Source of the DNA: Chryseobacterium sp. UBA6632
GTDB lineage: Bacteria; Bacteroidota; Bacteroidia; Flavobacteriales; Weeksellaceae
Direction of reading: 5' to 3'
Length of the DNA: 7,841 nt
Assembly (NCBI GenBank): GCA_002455915.1
Contig: DKLU01000170.1
Coordinates: forward strand, 1-7,841
Part shown: positions 1-5,535 of the stretch, one piece after another
Position numbering within the stretch: position 1 is the first letter of the stretch
How the letters are laid out: the number at the start of each line of letters is the position of its first letter
The notes under the pieces: model-generated
Told to the model about the DNA's origin: nothing
Seen by the model: the letters and a program-made list of their open reading frames with translations, nothing else
The model's database searches: none
Program-made: the position numbers and the translations under genes

Positions 1-32
1 TTTGGGAATTTTAGGATTAAGTTTTAATTTTT

Positions 33-85
33 AGTCGGAATTTCCAGTCTTGAATTTTTCGTTCTTTTGTTTCAAGACAAAAGGA
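33..85. repeat. Dispersed-repeat-like block with two competing hairpins
   Basis: This block lies in the 268-base gap before the first gene, where I see no credible coding sequence. GTCTTGAA (47-54) is a perfect inverted match to TTCAAGAC (71-78), and CTTTTGT (64-70) is a perfect inverted match to ACAAAAG (77-83). The two pairings share bases 77-78, so they exclude each other. Read on the minus strand, the phrase 'cttgaaacaaaag...attcaag' resembles, from memory, an intergenic sequence that recurs in Flavobacteriia genomes. That recognition is not verified here. No T-run follows either stem, so it is not a convincing terminator. Confidence 0.4.
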
Positions 86-234
86 CATATTAATTATGAT
101 TAAAATTAAAACGTTTAATAATTTAGAATTGATTCAAACAGCCTTTAACGCTAGCATGTAAAGGATTACACAAAAACCAATTATCACAAATCATCATTTT
201 GTTTAATAAATCCTTCATCAATTCCAATAAAAAA

Positions 235-254
235 TCTAATTTTAAAAGATTAGA
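235..254. promoter_or_regulatory. Dyad symmetry upstream of the Crp-like gene, candidate operator
   Basis: TCTAATTTTAAAAGATTAGA has perfect 6-base arms (TCTAAT 235-240, ATTAGA 249-254) around an 8-base AT-rich centre. It ends 14 bases before the ATG of a Crp/Fnr-type regulator. Dimeric regulators of this family bind two-fold symmetric sites, so autoregulation is plausible. The half-site is not the classical TGTGA of Crp or TTGAT of Fnr, and AT-rich palindromes arise by chance. A stem-loop in the 5' leader is the alternative reading. Confidence 0.35.
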
Positions 255-268
255 AAAACATTGACTTG

Positions 269-859
269 ATGAGCAACAAATCCTTAGAAATCTGCTACGA
301 TTTCCCATTTTTCCTAGATGAAGAGCTTGAAGAAATATTTCAGGCTCATGAAAAGATAATTTTCAGAAAAGGAGATTTCATCCTTGAAGAAGGTAAAATT
401 GCGAATGCGTATTATATTTTGGAAAAAGGCTTGGCTCGTTCATTTGTCAATGATTTTAATGGAAATGAAGTTACGACGCACTTTTTCGTGGAAAACGAGA
501 TTATTATCGAAGTTTCTTCATTATTTCAAAGAATTCCGACTCAGGAAAACATAGTTTGTATCTCCGATTGCGAATGTTGGAGATTTGATTTTGAAACTTT
601 TCAGGAATTATTTCACAAAATTCCAAACCTCAGAGAATGGGGAAGAGCCTGGATGTCGCAGCAACTTTTTGTTTACAAACAGCGGTCTGTCGAAATGTTT
701 ACGCTTTCCGCTACAAAACGTTATCTAAATCTTTTAGAACAAAAACCTCACGTCATACAATTTGCTCCGTTGAAGCAAATCGCTTCATATCTGGGAGTTA
801 CAGATACTTCTTTAAGCAGAATTCGTAAAGAATTGGTTTCTCATCCAAAGAAAATTTAA
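269..859 (+). CDS. Crp/Fnr family transcriptional regulator
   Basis: A 196-residue cytoplasmic DNA-binding regulator. Residues about 14-125 form the cyclic-nucleotide-binding-like beta-roll, visible in 'FRKGDFILEEGKIANAYYIL' (32-51), followed by the strand pattern G-L-A-R-S. A long dimerisation helix follows (about 126-145). A C-terminal winged-helix DNA-binding segment spans about 150-192, with the helix-turn-helix at 166-190 ('LKQIASYLGVTDTSLSRIRK'). The usual cAMP phosphate-binding GE...RS/T cassette is not evident and there is no Fnr-type cysteine cluster, so the ligand, if any, is unknown. Many Bacteroidetes members look like this. I chose the ATG at 269; a TTG sits directly before it at 266 but adds nothing. 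It heads a same-strand run of small-molecule-handling genes, which makes it a candidate local regulator. Confidence 0.93.
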   Translation: MSNKSLEICYDFPFFLDEELEEIFQAHEKIIFRKGDFILEEGKIANAYYILEKGLARSFVNDFNGNEVTTHFFVENEIIIEVSSLFQRIPTQENIVCISDCECWRFDFETFQELFHKIPNLREWGRAWMSQQLFVYKQRSVEMFTLSATKRYLNLLEQKPHVIQFAPLKQIASYLGVTDTSLSRIRKELVSHPKKI

Positions 860-876
860 ATCTTGTCTTATGGCAA

Positions 877-906
877 GTTGATTTTCCGGGTAACTTGGTA
901 ATTTTG
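877..906 (+). promoter_or_regulatory. Possible Bacteroidetes-type promoter for the first VOC gene
   Basis: TAATTTTG at 899-906 matches the Bacteroidetes -7 consensus TAnnTTTG exactly. GTTG at 877-880 is a one-mismatch version of the -33 TTTG, with an 18-base spacer that is slightly short. It lies in the 77-base gap between the regulator and the first VOC gene and leaves a leader of about 25 bases before the ATG at 937. The -7 match is good and the -33 match weak, in AT-rich sequence where such words are common. Confidence 0.35.
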
Positions 907-936
907 GTTTAAAGTTAAACGCTAAAAAATTACAAA

Positions 937-1347
937 ATGGAAATCAATCAGATTTATGTTAATCTTCCGATAAAAGATGTTCAGAAAACAAGAGAGTTTT
1001 GGACGAAGTTGGGTTTTTCTGTCAACGAACAATTTTCCGATGAAAAGGCTATTTGTGTGATAATGAAAACCGATCATATTTATACGATGTTTTTAAAGGA
1101 AGAGTTTTTTAAAACCTTTACAAACAGACCTGTTGCAAATGGAGAAACGACTCAGACGCTACTTTGTATTGGTGTAAACAGCCGCGAAGAAGTTGATAAT
1201 ATGGTGGAAACTGCCGTTGAAAATGGAGGTTCAACTTACAGCGAACCACAAGATCACGGTTGGATGTATCAAAGGGCTTTTGCAGATTTAAACGGACATC
1301 AATGGGAAGTCATGTTTGCGGATATGTCTCAGCTTCCAACTGAATAA
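937..1347 (+). CDS. VOC family (glyoxalase-fold) protein, tandem copy 1
   Basis: A 136-residue cytoplasmic protein of the vicinal-oxygen-chelate superfamily (glyoxalase / bleomycin resistance / extradiol dioxygenase fold). The paired beta-alpha-beta-beta-beta modules are visible: the first starts at 'IYVNLPIKDVQKTREFWTKL' (6-25), and the second ends with 'DHGWMYQRAFADLNGHQWEV' (106-125). Glu124 in the 'GHQWEV' strand sits where VOC enzymes usually place the last metal ligand. The length suits a single-module-pair protein acting as a dimer. The substrate cannot be inferred: relatives include lyases, thiol transferases and drug-binding proteins. The start at 937 follows the A-rich leader 'attacaaa', and the next gene has the same leader. 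It is a clear paralogue of the following gene (about 64% identity by hand alignment). Confidence 0.9.
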   Translation: MEINQIYVNLPIKDVQKTREFWTKLGFSVNEQFSDEKAICVIMKTDHIYTMFLKEEFFKTFTNRPVANGETTQTLLCIGVNSREEVDNMVETAVENGGSTYSEPQDHGWMYQRAFADLNGHQWEVMFADMSQLPTE

Positions 1348-1387
1348 AATTTCAAAGATTAAAACAAAACCTTAAAAAAATTACAAA

Positions 1388-1795
1388 ATGAAAATTAATC
1401 AAATCTACGTCAATCTTCCGGTAAAAGATATTCAAAAAACTAAAGAATTCTGGACAAATGTTGGGTTCTCAATCAACGAACAAATTACTGATGATAAGGC
1501 AGTTTGTGTAATAATGAGTGACAATATTCAGGTGATGTTTTTAGAAGAAGAATTTTTCCAGACTTTTTCTGAAAGACCAACTCCAAAAGGCGATACAACC
1601 CAAGTTTTGGTAGCAATCGGATTAGATAGTCGTGAAGAAGTAGACCAGGTCGTGAATGCTGCAGTTGCAAACGGAGCGTATCAGCATGAAGAGGCTCAGG
1701 ATCACGGTTGGATGTATCAAAACTCTTTTTGGGACATCAACGGACATGGTTGGAATGTTATTTTTGCAGATCCGTCACAGCTTCTGACTGAATAA
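1388..1795 (+). CDS. VOC family (glyoxalase-fold) protein, tandem copy 2
   Basis: A 135-residue paralogue of the preceding gene, 40 bases downstream. By my hand alignment 87 of 135 positions are identical, with one single-residue gap near position 45. The start of each gene (leader 'attacaaa' and residues 'INQIYVNLP') and each end ('SQL.TE') match, so the duplication covered the whole gene and its translation leader. The fold-defining segments are kept, including 'QDHGWMYQ' (104-111). The C-terminal metal-ligand position is Asn123 ('GHGWNV') where copy 1 has Glu124. This could mean altered metal binding or a binding-only role. The function is otherwise unassigned. Cotranscription with copy 1 is likely from the spacing, and no terminator separates them. 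Confidence 0.9.
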   Translation: MKINQIYVNLPVKDIQKTKEFWTNVGFSINEQITDDKAVCVIMSDNIQVMFLEEEFFQTFSERPTPKGDTTQVLVAIGLDSREEVDQVVNAAVANGAYQHEEAQDHGWMYQNSFWDINGHGWNVIFADPSQLLTE

Positions 1796-1822
1796 TTTAA
1801 ACATTAATTTCATAAATATTTC

Positions 1823-1928
1823 TCACAAATTTCACAGATATTTTTTCAAGTGAAACGGAAACATCTGCACAATCAGCAAAATCTGCGAGAGTAAAAATAA
1901 GCAGTATAAATGAAGTGAAAATTTGTGA
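1823..1928. repeat. 106-bp dispersed-repeat-like element with terminal inverted repeats
   Basis: The gap between VOC copy 2 and the DinB-like gene is bounded by TCACAAATTTCAC (1823-1835) and GTGAAAATTTGTGA (1915-1928), which are inverted complements apart from one extra A. Inside are a second short inversion, TTTCAC (1830-1835) against GTGAAA (1850-1855), and a direct repeat of ATCTGC (1863-1868 and 1881-1886). The wording 'aatctgcgag...tttgtgaattcgtggc' resembles, from memory, intergenic repeats scattered in Flavobacteriia. It carries no coding sequence. An in-frame GTG for the next gene lies in its right end, which argues against that start. Confidence 0.5.
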
Positions 1929-1957
1929 ATTCGTGGCAAAACCAAAAAAACAATCAA

Positions 1958-2482
1958 ATGGATACACCAAAATCAAAAAAATTAGATATCATCATTCCAG
2001 CCTTTCGAGGTCACAGCCAAAGTTTTCTCATGGTTCTCGACGGAATTTCAGAAGAAGATGCCTTAAAAAGAATTGAAGGTAGAACCAACCATATTATATG
2101 GATGGTTGGCAATTTTCTGGATATGCGTTATGATTTGGGATTTGTTCTCGGACTTCAGGAAGATTTTGAATTCAAAGACTTTTTCTTTCAGGGAAAAGCA
2201 TTGGATGAAAGTTTAAATTATCCGACTTTACAACAATTAAAAGAATCTTTTCATAAAATTTCACCATTAGTTTATCAAAGATTATTGGAAATAACAGATG
2301 AAGAATTAGACAAAGCATTTCCAATGGGAATGAACATCGATTTCTTCCCAGAAACTGCCCTGAATTTCGTTGGAATGTGCATCGGTCGTGAAGATTATCT
2401 GTGCGGACAAATCGGGTTGATGCGCAGAATCCTTAATTACGAAGGAATAAAATACGATTTTGATAAAGATTTAAAATATTAA
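1958..2482 (+). CDS. DinB-fold family protein, likely without the metal triad
   Basis: A 174-residue four-helix-bundle protein of the DinB/YfiT-like superfamily. Recognisable parts are helix 2 with 'RTNHIIWMVGNFLDMRYDL' (42-60) and the late helix 'REDYLCGQIGLMRRIL' (144-159), whose GQI..(M)RR pattern is typical. Family enzymes (for example bacillithiol or mycothiol transferases) use three His to bind a metal. Here His45 remains, but the late helix has R-E-D-Y-L-C where HxxHH-like residues usually sit, so the metal site is probably incomplete. A GTG at 1925 would add 11 residues, but it lies inside the upstream repeat element. The ATG at 1958 follows an A-rich leader and is preferred. The next gene starts 2 bases after the stop, so the pair is probably translationally coupled. 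Confidence 0.82.
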   Translation: MDTPKSKKLDIIIPAFRGHSQSFLMVLDGISEEDALKRIEGRTNHIIWMVGNFLDMRYDLGFVLGLQEDFEFKDFFFQGKALDESLNYPTLQQLKESFHKISPLVYQRLLEITDEELDKAFPMGMNIDFFPETALNFVGMCIGREDYLCGQIGLMRRILNYEGIKYDFDKDLKY

Positions 2483-2484
2483 CA

Positions 2485-3261
2485 ATGAATCCGGTTGAAA
2501 AAGGTCATAAGCCAATCAATGGAATCAAAATATATTACGAAATCTATGGTTCCGGAAACCCTGTGGTACTGATTCATGGCGGCGGAGGTTCAATTTTGTT
2601 TGATTATAAAGAAGTGATTTCAAGATTGGAAAACAAATTTCAATTAATTGGAATCGATTTACAAAATCACGGAATGTCCGAACATCGCGATATTCCTGAA
2701 ACTTTCGAACAAGACGCTCATGATGTTGCTGCTCTTTTGAAAGAATTAAATATTAAAAAAGCTTCATTTTTGGGTTTCAGTAACGGCGGAAGTACAGTGA
2801 TTCAAATTGCTCATCTTTATCCCGAAATGATAGATAGATTAATCGTGGCATCTGCATTTTACAAAAAAGATGGAATGATGGATGGCTTTTTTGAGGGAAT
2901 GACAGACGTAACTTTTGAGTCGATGCCGGAACCTTTGAAAATTAACTTTTTAAACTTAAATCCAGATTTTTCGGCATTAGAAAATATGTTCGATAAAGAC
3001 AGCAAAAGAATGCAGACTTTTGAAGACTGGAGCGAAGATATTTTGAAAAGTATTAAAGCTCCAACTTTATTTATTTCAGGAGATAAAGACATTATAAAAC
3101 CAGAACACGTTGTGGAAATGTGGCGTTTGGTGGAAGGTTCTCAAATGATGATTCTTCCCGCGACTCACGGTTCATATATGATGGCTGATTTTGGAGGTAA
3201 TCTTGATGAAAAATTAATTGACTTTACAGTAAACGAGGTTGAGAAATTTTTGAATAAATAA
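2485..3261 (+). CDS. Alpha/beta hydrolase
   Basis: A 258-residue serine hydrolase of the alpha/beta fold, without signal peptide, so cytoplasmic. The order is canonical: oxyanion-loop motif 'LIHGGGGS' (29-36), strand 'LIGIDLQNHGMSE' (54-66), nucleophile elbow G-F-S-N-G with Ser99, a lid region about 124-185, acid candidate Asp202 in 'SGDKD' (198-202), and catalytic His228 in 'ATHGS'. The length is normal for the family and the triad looks intact. It could be an esterase, lactonase or C-C hydrolase; the sequence gives no substrate. It follows the DinB-like gene by 2 bases, implying one transcript. No strong terminator follows; a hairpin at 3303-3327 lacks a T-run. Confidence 0.93.
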   Translation: MNPVEKGHKPINGIKIYYEIYGSGNPVVLIHGGGGSILFDYKEVISRLENKFQLIGIDLQNHGMSEHRDIPETFEQDAHDVAALLKELNIKKASFLGFSNGGSTVIQIAHLYPEMIDRLIVASAFYKKDGMMDGFFEGMTDVTFESMPEPLKINFLNLNPDFSALENMFDKDSKRMQTFEDWSEDILKSIKAPTLFISGDKDIIKPEHVVEMWRLVEGSQMMILPATHGSYMMADFGGNLDEKLIDFTVNEVEKFLNK

Positions 3262-3302
3262 ACTTAAAATTAACTATTAAAGAAAATTTTTCAATCCGGT
3301 TT

Positions 3303-3430
3303 GCTTTTTTCAGAACGAAAAATAAGCATATCAAAAAACATTCAACCTTTGCTGAGTGAAACGCCTTTGCGAACAAAAAAATATTCTCAAACATTTTAAA
3401 GAAAATCTTTGCGCACTTTACGTTAAAAAA
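3303..3430. repeat. Repeat-rich intergenic stretch with recurring CTTTGCG-like words
   Basis: Most of the 229-base gap between the hydrolase and the PhnB-like gene is non-coding repeat-like sequence. GCTTTTTTC (3303-3311) can pair with GAAAAATAAGC (3317-3327) with a 2-base bulge. The word CCTTTGC occurs at 3346-3352 and 3364-3370, and CTTTGCG again at 3408-3414, followed by 'cactttacgttaaaa'. Strings such as 'ctttgcg..ctttgcgttaaa' recur, from memory, between genes in Flavobacteriia. An open frame starting at a GTG (3356) runs through here into the next gene, but its predicted residues do not resemble the family. Confidence 0.4.
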
Positions 3431-3436
3431 TACTAT

Positions 3437-3469
3437 GAGATTGCCACGTCGCAAGCTCCTCGCAATGAC
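3437..3469. repeat. Short palindromic repeat, GTCATTGCGAGG...AATCTC type
   Basis: Read on the minus strand this begins GTCATTGCGAGGAGC and ends GTGGCAATCTC. The arms ATTGC (3440-3444) and GCAAT (3462-3466) are inverted around a GC-richer core that stands out from the AT-rich surroundings. A very similar motif is, from memory, common as an intergenic repeat in many bacterial phyla. It ends 21 bases before the ATG at 3491 and shares end signatures with the element at 4698-4760. Confidence 0.5.
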
Positions 3470-3490
3470 AAACTTTTAAAAATAAATATC

Positions 3491-3922
3491 ATGGCAAAAT
3501 TAAATCCGTACTTAAATTTTGATGGGAAAGCAGAAGAAGCTTTCAATTTTTACAAATCCGTTTTTGGTGGAGAATTTTTAGGTGAAATTCACAAAATGGG
3601 AAACGCTCCCGGAACTGAAAATTTATCCGACGAAGAAAAAAACAGAGTGATGCACATCGCGCTTCCGATTGGTGGAGATTTGTTGATGGCATCGGACATT
3701 GTTCCAAGTTTCGGACAAAATCTGAATGTTGGAAATAACAATTATGTTTCCATTTTTCCGGAGTCAAAAGATGAAGCAGATAGGCTTTTCAAAGGACTTT
3801 CAGAAGGTGGAAATGTAGAAATGCCTATTGAAGATCAGTTTTGGGGAGATTATTTCGGAAGCTTTCAGGATAAATATGGAGTTCATTGGATGGTGAACTA
3901 TAATGAAGAATACACAAAATAA
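3491..3922 (+). CDS. PhnB-type VOC family protein
   Basis: A 143-residue glyoxalase-fold protein of the PhnB/YjdN type. The signature is the opening 'LNPYLNFDGKAEEAFNFYKS' (4-23), a central 'MHIALPIGGDLLMASD' (54-69), and the closing 'MPIEDQFWGDYFGSFQDKYG' (111-130) followed by 'VHWMVNY'. These proteins are often annotated as 3-demethylubiquinone methyltransferase-like, but that name is misleading because they have no methyltransferase fold. Their true reaction is mostly unknown. An upstream GTG (3356) would lengthen the protein by 45 residues, but it falls in repeat sequence, and the ATG at 3491 puts the family motif right at the N-terminus. A terminator follows 22 bases after the stop, so this gene probably ends its transcript. 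Confidence 0.92.
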   Translation: MAKLNPYLNFDGKAEEAFNFYKSVFGGEFLGEIHKMGNAPGTENLSDEEKNRVMHIALPIGGDLLMASDIVPSFGQNLNVGNNNYVSIFPESKDEADRLFKGLSEGGNVEMPIEDQFWGDYFGSFQDKYGVHWMVNYNEEYTK

Positions 3923-3944
3923 TCTTATCTTTAACTAAATTATT

Positions 3945-3980
3945 AAAAGGGGTAACTGAAAATTTTTCGTTGCCCTTTTT
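3945..3980 (+). terminator. Intrinsic terminator after the PhnB-like gene
   Basis: AAAAGGG (3945-3951) pairs with CCCTTTT (3973-3979). The inner AAC/GTT (3954-3956, 3969-3971) also pairs across a small bulge, and the loop can close further through GAAAA/TTTTC. A T-run completes the descending arm. The A-run on the left arm means it could also work on the minus strand, although no minus-strand gene is present. It separates the 3491-3922 gene from the SRPBCC gene at 4004. Confidence 0.75.
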
Positions 3981-4003
3981 ACTCCACTTAAAAAAATACA
4001 ATT

Positions 4004-4417
4004 ATGGAACCTATTAAAATTGACATTACGATTTTAGCGCCTGTTCAGAAAGTTTGGGATTATTATAATGAGCCTAAACATATTACTAAATGGAATTTTG
4101 CCCACGAATCCTGGCAATGCCCAAGTTCTGAAAACGATCTTCGTGTGGGAGGAAAATTCAAAAACAGAATGGAAGCAAAAGACGGAAGTTTCGGATTTGG
4201 TTTTGAAGGAATTTATGATGAAGTAATTCCAAATGAGAGAATAAAATACCATCTGGAAGATAGTAGAAATGTTGATATAACCTTCGATAAGATTGATGAA
4301 AACACAACGAAAGTAAAGATCATTTTTGATCCTGAAAAACAAAATTCATTGGAAATGCAAAGAGAAGGTTGGTATGCGATTTTGAATAATTTCCATAAAT
4401 ATGTAGAAAATCATTAA
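4004..4417 (+). CDS. SRPBCC (AHSA1-like) family protein
   Basis: A 137-residue helix-grip (START/Bet v1) fold protein of the SRPBCC superfamily, the AHSA1-like bacterial branch. It opens with a typical 'APVQKVWDYYNEPKHITKW' (12-30), continues with 'SENDLRVGGKFKNRMEAKDG' (42-61) and 'GFGFEGIYDEVIPNERIKY' (64-82), and closes with the C-terminal helix 'EMQREGWYAILNNFHKYVE' (117-135) that covers the ligand cavity. Relatives are usually called polyketide cyclase or Hsp90 ATPase activator homologue, but their ligands are generally not known. The start ATG follows an A-rich leader. The gene lies just after a terminator, so it probably has its own promoter, which I could not identify. A small HhH gene follows after 19 bases. 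Confidence 0.92.
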   Translation: MEPIKIDITILAPVQKVWDYYNEPKHITKWNFAHESWQCPSSENDLRVGGKFKNRMEAKDGSFGFGFEGIYDEVIPNERIKYHLEDSRNVDITFDKIDENTTKVKIIFDPEKQNSLEMQREGWYAILNNFHKYVENH

Positions 4418-4436
4418 TTATAATCTTTTCAAAATC

Positions 4437-4694
4437 ATGATAAATTTAGTAATAATGGCGAAGTGTTTAAGTTCCATTTGCGCTGTGAATCATGTTGCTA
4501 AGGGAGTTTTTTTGCAAGGTGTTATTGCGATGCCTGCAAGAAAAGCTTTGGAAAGAGAGAAGATTGATTCTTTGGAAAAACTTTGTGGTTATTCCGAGAA
4601 AGAAATTATGCAGCTGCATGGTTTTGGGAAAAATACAATGCAAAAACTGAAAATTTACATGAATGAAAATCATGTTTCTTTTAAAAATACATAA
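4437..4694 (+). CDS. Small helix-hairpin-helix protein (RNAP alpha-CTD-like)
   Basis: An 85-residue protein. Residues about 33-82 ('PARKALEREKIDSLEKLCGY' and onward) match the small helix-hairpin-helix family related to the C-terminal domain of RNA polymerase alpha. The hairpin is at 58-72, with L-H-G-F-G-K at 60-65 followed by a long helix. Stand-alone copies of about 55-90 residues are common in Bacteroidetes and Firmicutes and presumably bind DNA without sequence specificity; their role is unknown. The first 27 residues, with two Cys, do not look like the family, so the start is uncertain. In-frame alternatives are ATG 4455 and ATG 4530; the last would cut into the domain. It is 19 bases after the SRPBCC gene, probably on the same transcript. 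Confidence 0.75.
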   Translation: MINLVIMAKCLSSICAVNHVAKGVFLQGVIAMPARKALEREKIDSLEKLCGYSEKEIMQLHGFGKNTMQKLKIYMNENHVSFKNT

Positions 4695-4697
4695 TTT

Positions 4698-4760
4698 GTC
4701 ATTCTGACGAAGAAAGAATTTATTTAAAACGAGAGATTACTTCACTTTGTTAGCAATGAC
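4698..4760. repeat. Imperfect inverted repeat (GTCATTCTGACGAAG...GCAATGAC)
   Basis: This element fills the gap between the HhH gene and the double-VOC gene. The left arm, GTCATTCTGACGAAG (4698-4712), faces a right arm (4733-4760) that on the minus strand reads GTCATTGCTAACAAAG then TGAAGTAATCTC, giving an imperfect long stem. The left arm resembles, from memory, the 'GTCATTCTGACGAAGGAAGAATCT' intergenic repeat of Bacteroidetes. The right arm has the same GTCATTGC...AATCTC ends as the 3437-3469 element. It may act as a transcript-stabilising or terminating hairpin. Confidence 0.55.
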
Positions 4761-4779
4761 GATCTAAATTAAAAACTAT

Positions 4780-5535
4780 ATGAATAACGATATTTTCCCG
4801 TGCCTTTGGTACGATGGAGACGCCAAAGAATCTGCAGAGTTTTACTGTAAAGTATTTGACGGAAAAATTACCGCAGATACACCTGTTGTAATGAATATTG
4901 ATCTTTTCGGACAAAAGTTAATGTTATTAAACGGAGGGCCGCAATTTAAGAAAAATGCTTCCGTTTCATTTATGGTCATTTGTGAAACGGAAGATGAGGT
5001 TCAGAGATATTGGGATCAATTGCTGGAAGACGGAATGGCTTTAATGCCTTTAGATTCTTATTCCTGGAGTAAAAAATATGGCTGGGTTAAAGATAAATAT
5101 GATGTAACCTGGCAAATATTTTTAGGAGAAAAACAATCGGAGCAAAAAATTATTCCGACTTTGATGTTTATTCATGAAAATAATGGAAAAGCACAGGAGG
5201 CAATGGAATTATATACTCATACTTTTCCAAACTCCAATATTGGAAATATTCTAAGGTATGGAGATGGAAGCGAAGGCCATCCAAACCCGGAACCTGCCGG
5301 AAATATTCAACATGCACATTTTGAAATTGATGGTTACAGTTTTTTCTGTATGGATAATTCGTATGACCACAAGTTTGATTTTAACGAAGGGATTTCAATG
5401 GTTATCATGACCAATGATCAGGAAGAAACCGATAAATATTGGAATACTTTAACTTCGGATGGCGGAAGAGAAAGTATGTGTGGTTGGTTGAAAGATAAAT
5501 TTGGTTTCAGTTGGCAGATTGTTCCCAAAGATTGA
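4780..5535 (+). CDS. Double-VOC (PhnB-like) protein, C-terminus lost by frameshift
   Basis: A 251-residue fusion of two glyoxalase-fold domains. Domain 1 spans about 3-115, from 'IFPCLWYDGDAKESAEFYCK' (5-24), through 'LMLLNGGPQF' (47-56), to 'GWVKDKYDVTWQIF' (101-114). Domain 2 spans about 125-249 and repeats the plan, ending in 'GWLKDKFGFSWQIVP' (235-249). Both carry the closing W-Q-I strand. Single-domain relatives continue after WQIVP with a tail of the pattern 'LxSDPDPxKAQRV'. Here the frame stops two codons after VPK, while exactly that tail continues in another frame to 5645. A missing base in the codon at 5530-5531 explains it; adding T would give Val, the residue usual there. Both cores are intact, so a shortened active protein is possible. 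Confidence 0.88.
   Translation: MNNDIFPCLWYDGDAKESAEFYCKVFDGKITADTPVVMNIDLFGQKLMLLNGGPQFKKNASVSFMVICETEDEVQRYWDQLLEDGMALMPLDSYSWSKKYGWVKDKYDVTWQIFLGEKQSEQKIIPTLMFIHENNGKAQEAMELYTHTFPNSNIGNILRYGDGSEGHPNPEPAGNIQHAHFEIDGYSFFCMDNSYDHKFDFNEGISMVIMTNDQEETDKYWNTLTSDGGRESMCGWLKDKFGFSWQIVPKD

Noticed and set aside
123..308. Minus-strand open frame of 61 codons before the regulator
   Set aside because: It overlaps the regulator's start, has no family resemblance and no leader, and its composition reflects AT-rich non-coding DNA.
1925..1957. GTG start extending the DinB-like protein by 11 residues
   Set aside because: The GTG is inside the terminal inverted repeat of the upstream element and the added residues do not look like the family; the ATG at 1958 is better.
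3356..3490. GTG start extending the PhnB-like protein by 45 residues
   Set aside because: The extension translates repeat-like intergenic sequence, including the GTCATTGC-type palindrome; the family motif begins right after the ATG at 3491.
4034..4342. Minus-strand open frame of 102 codons inside the SRPBCC gene
   Set aside because: It is fully antisense to a well-recognised SRPBCC protein and shows no domain; this is a shadow frame.
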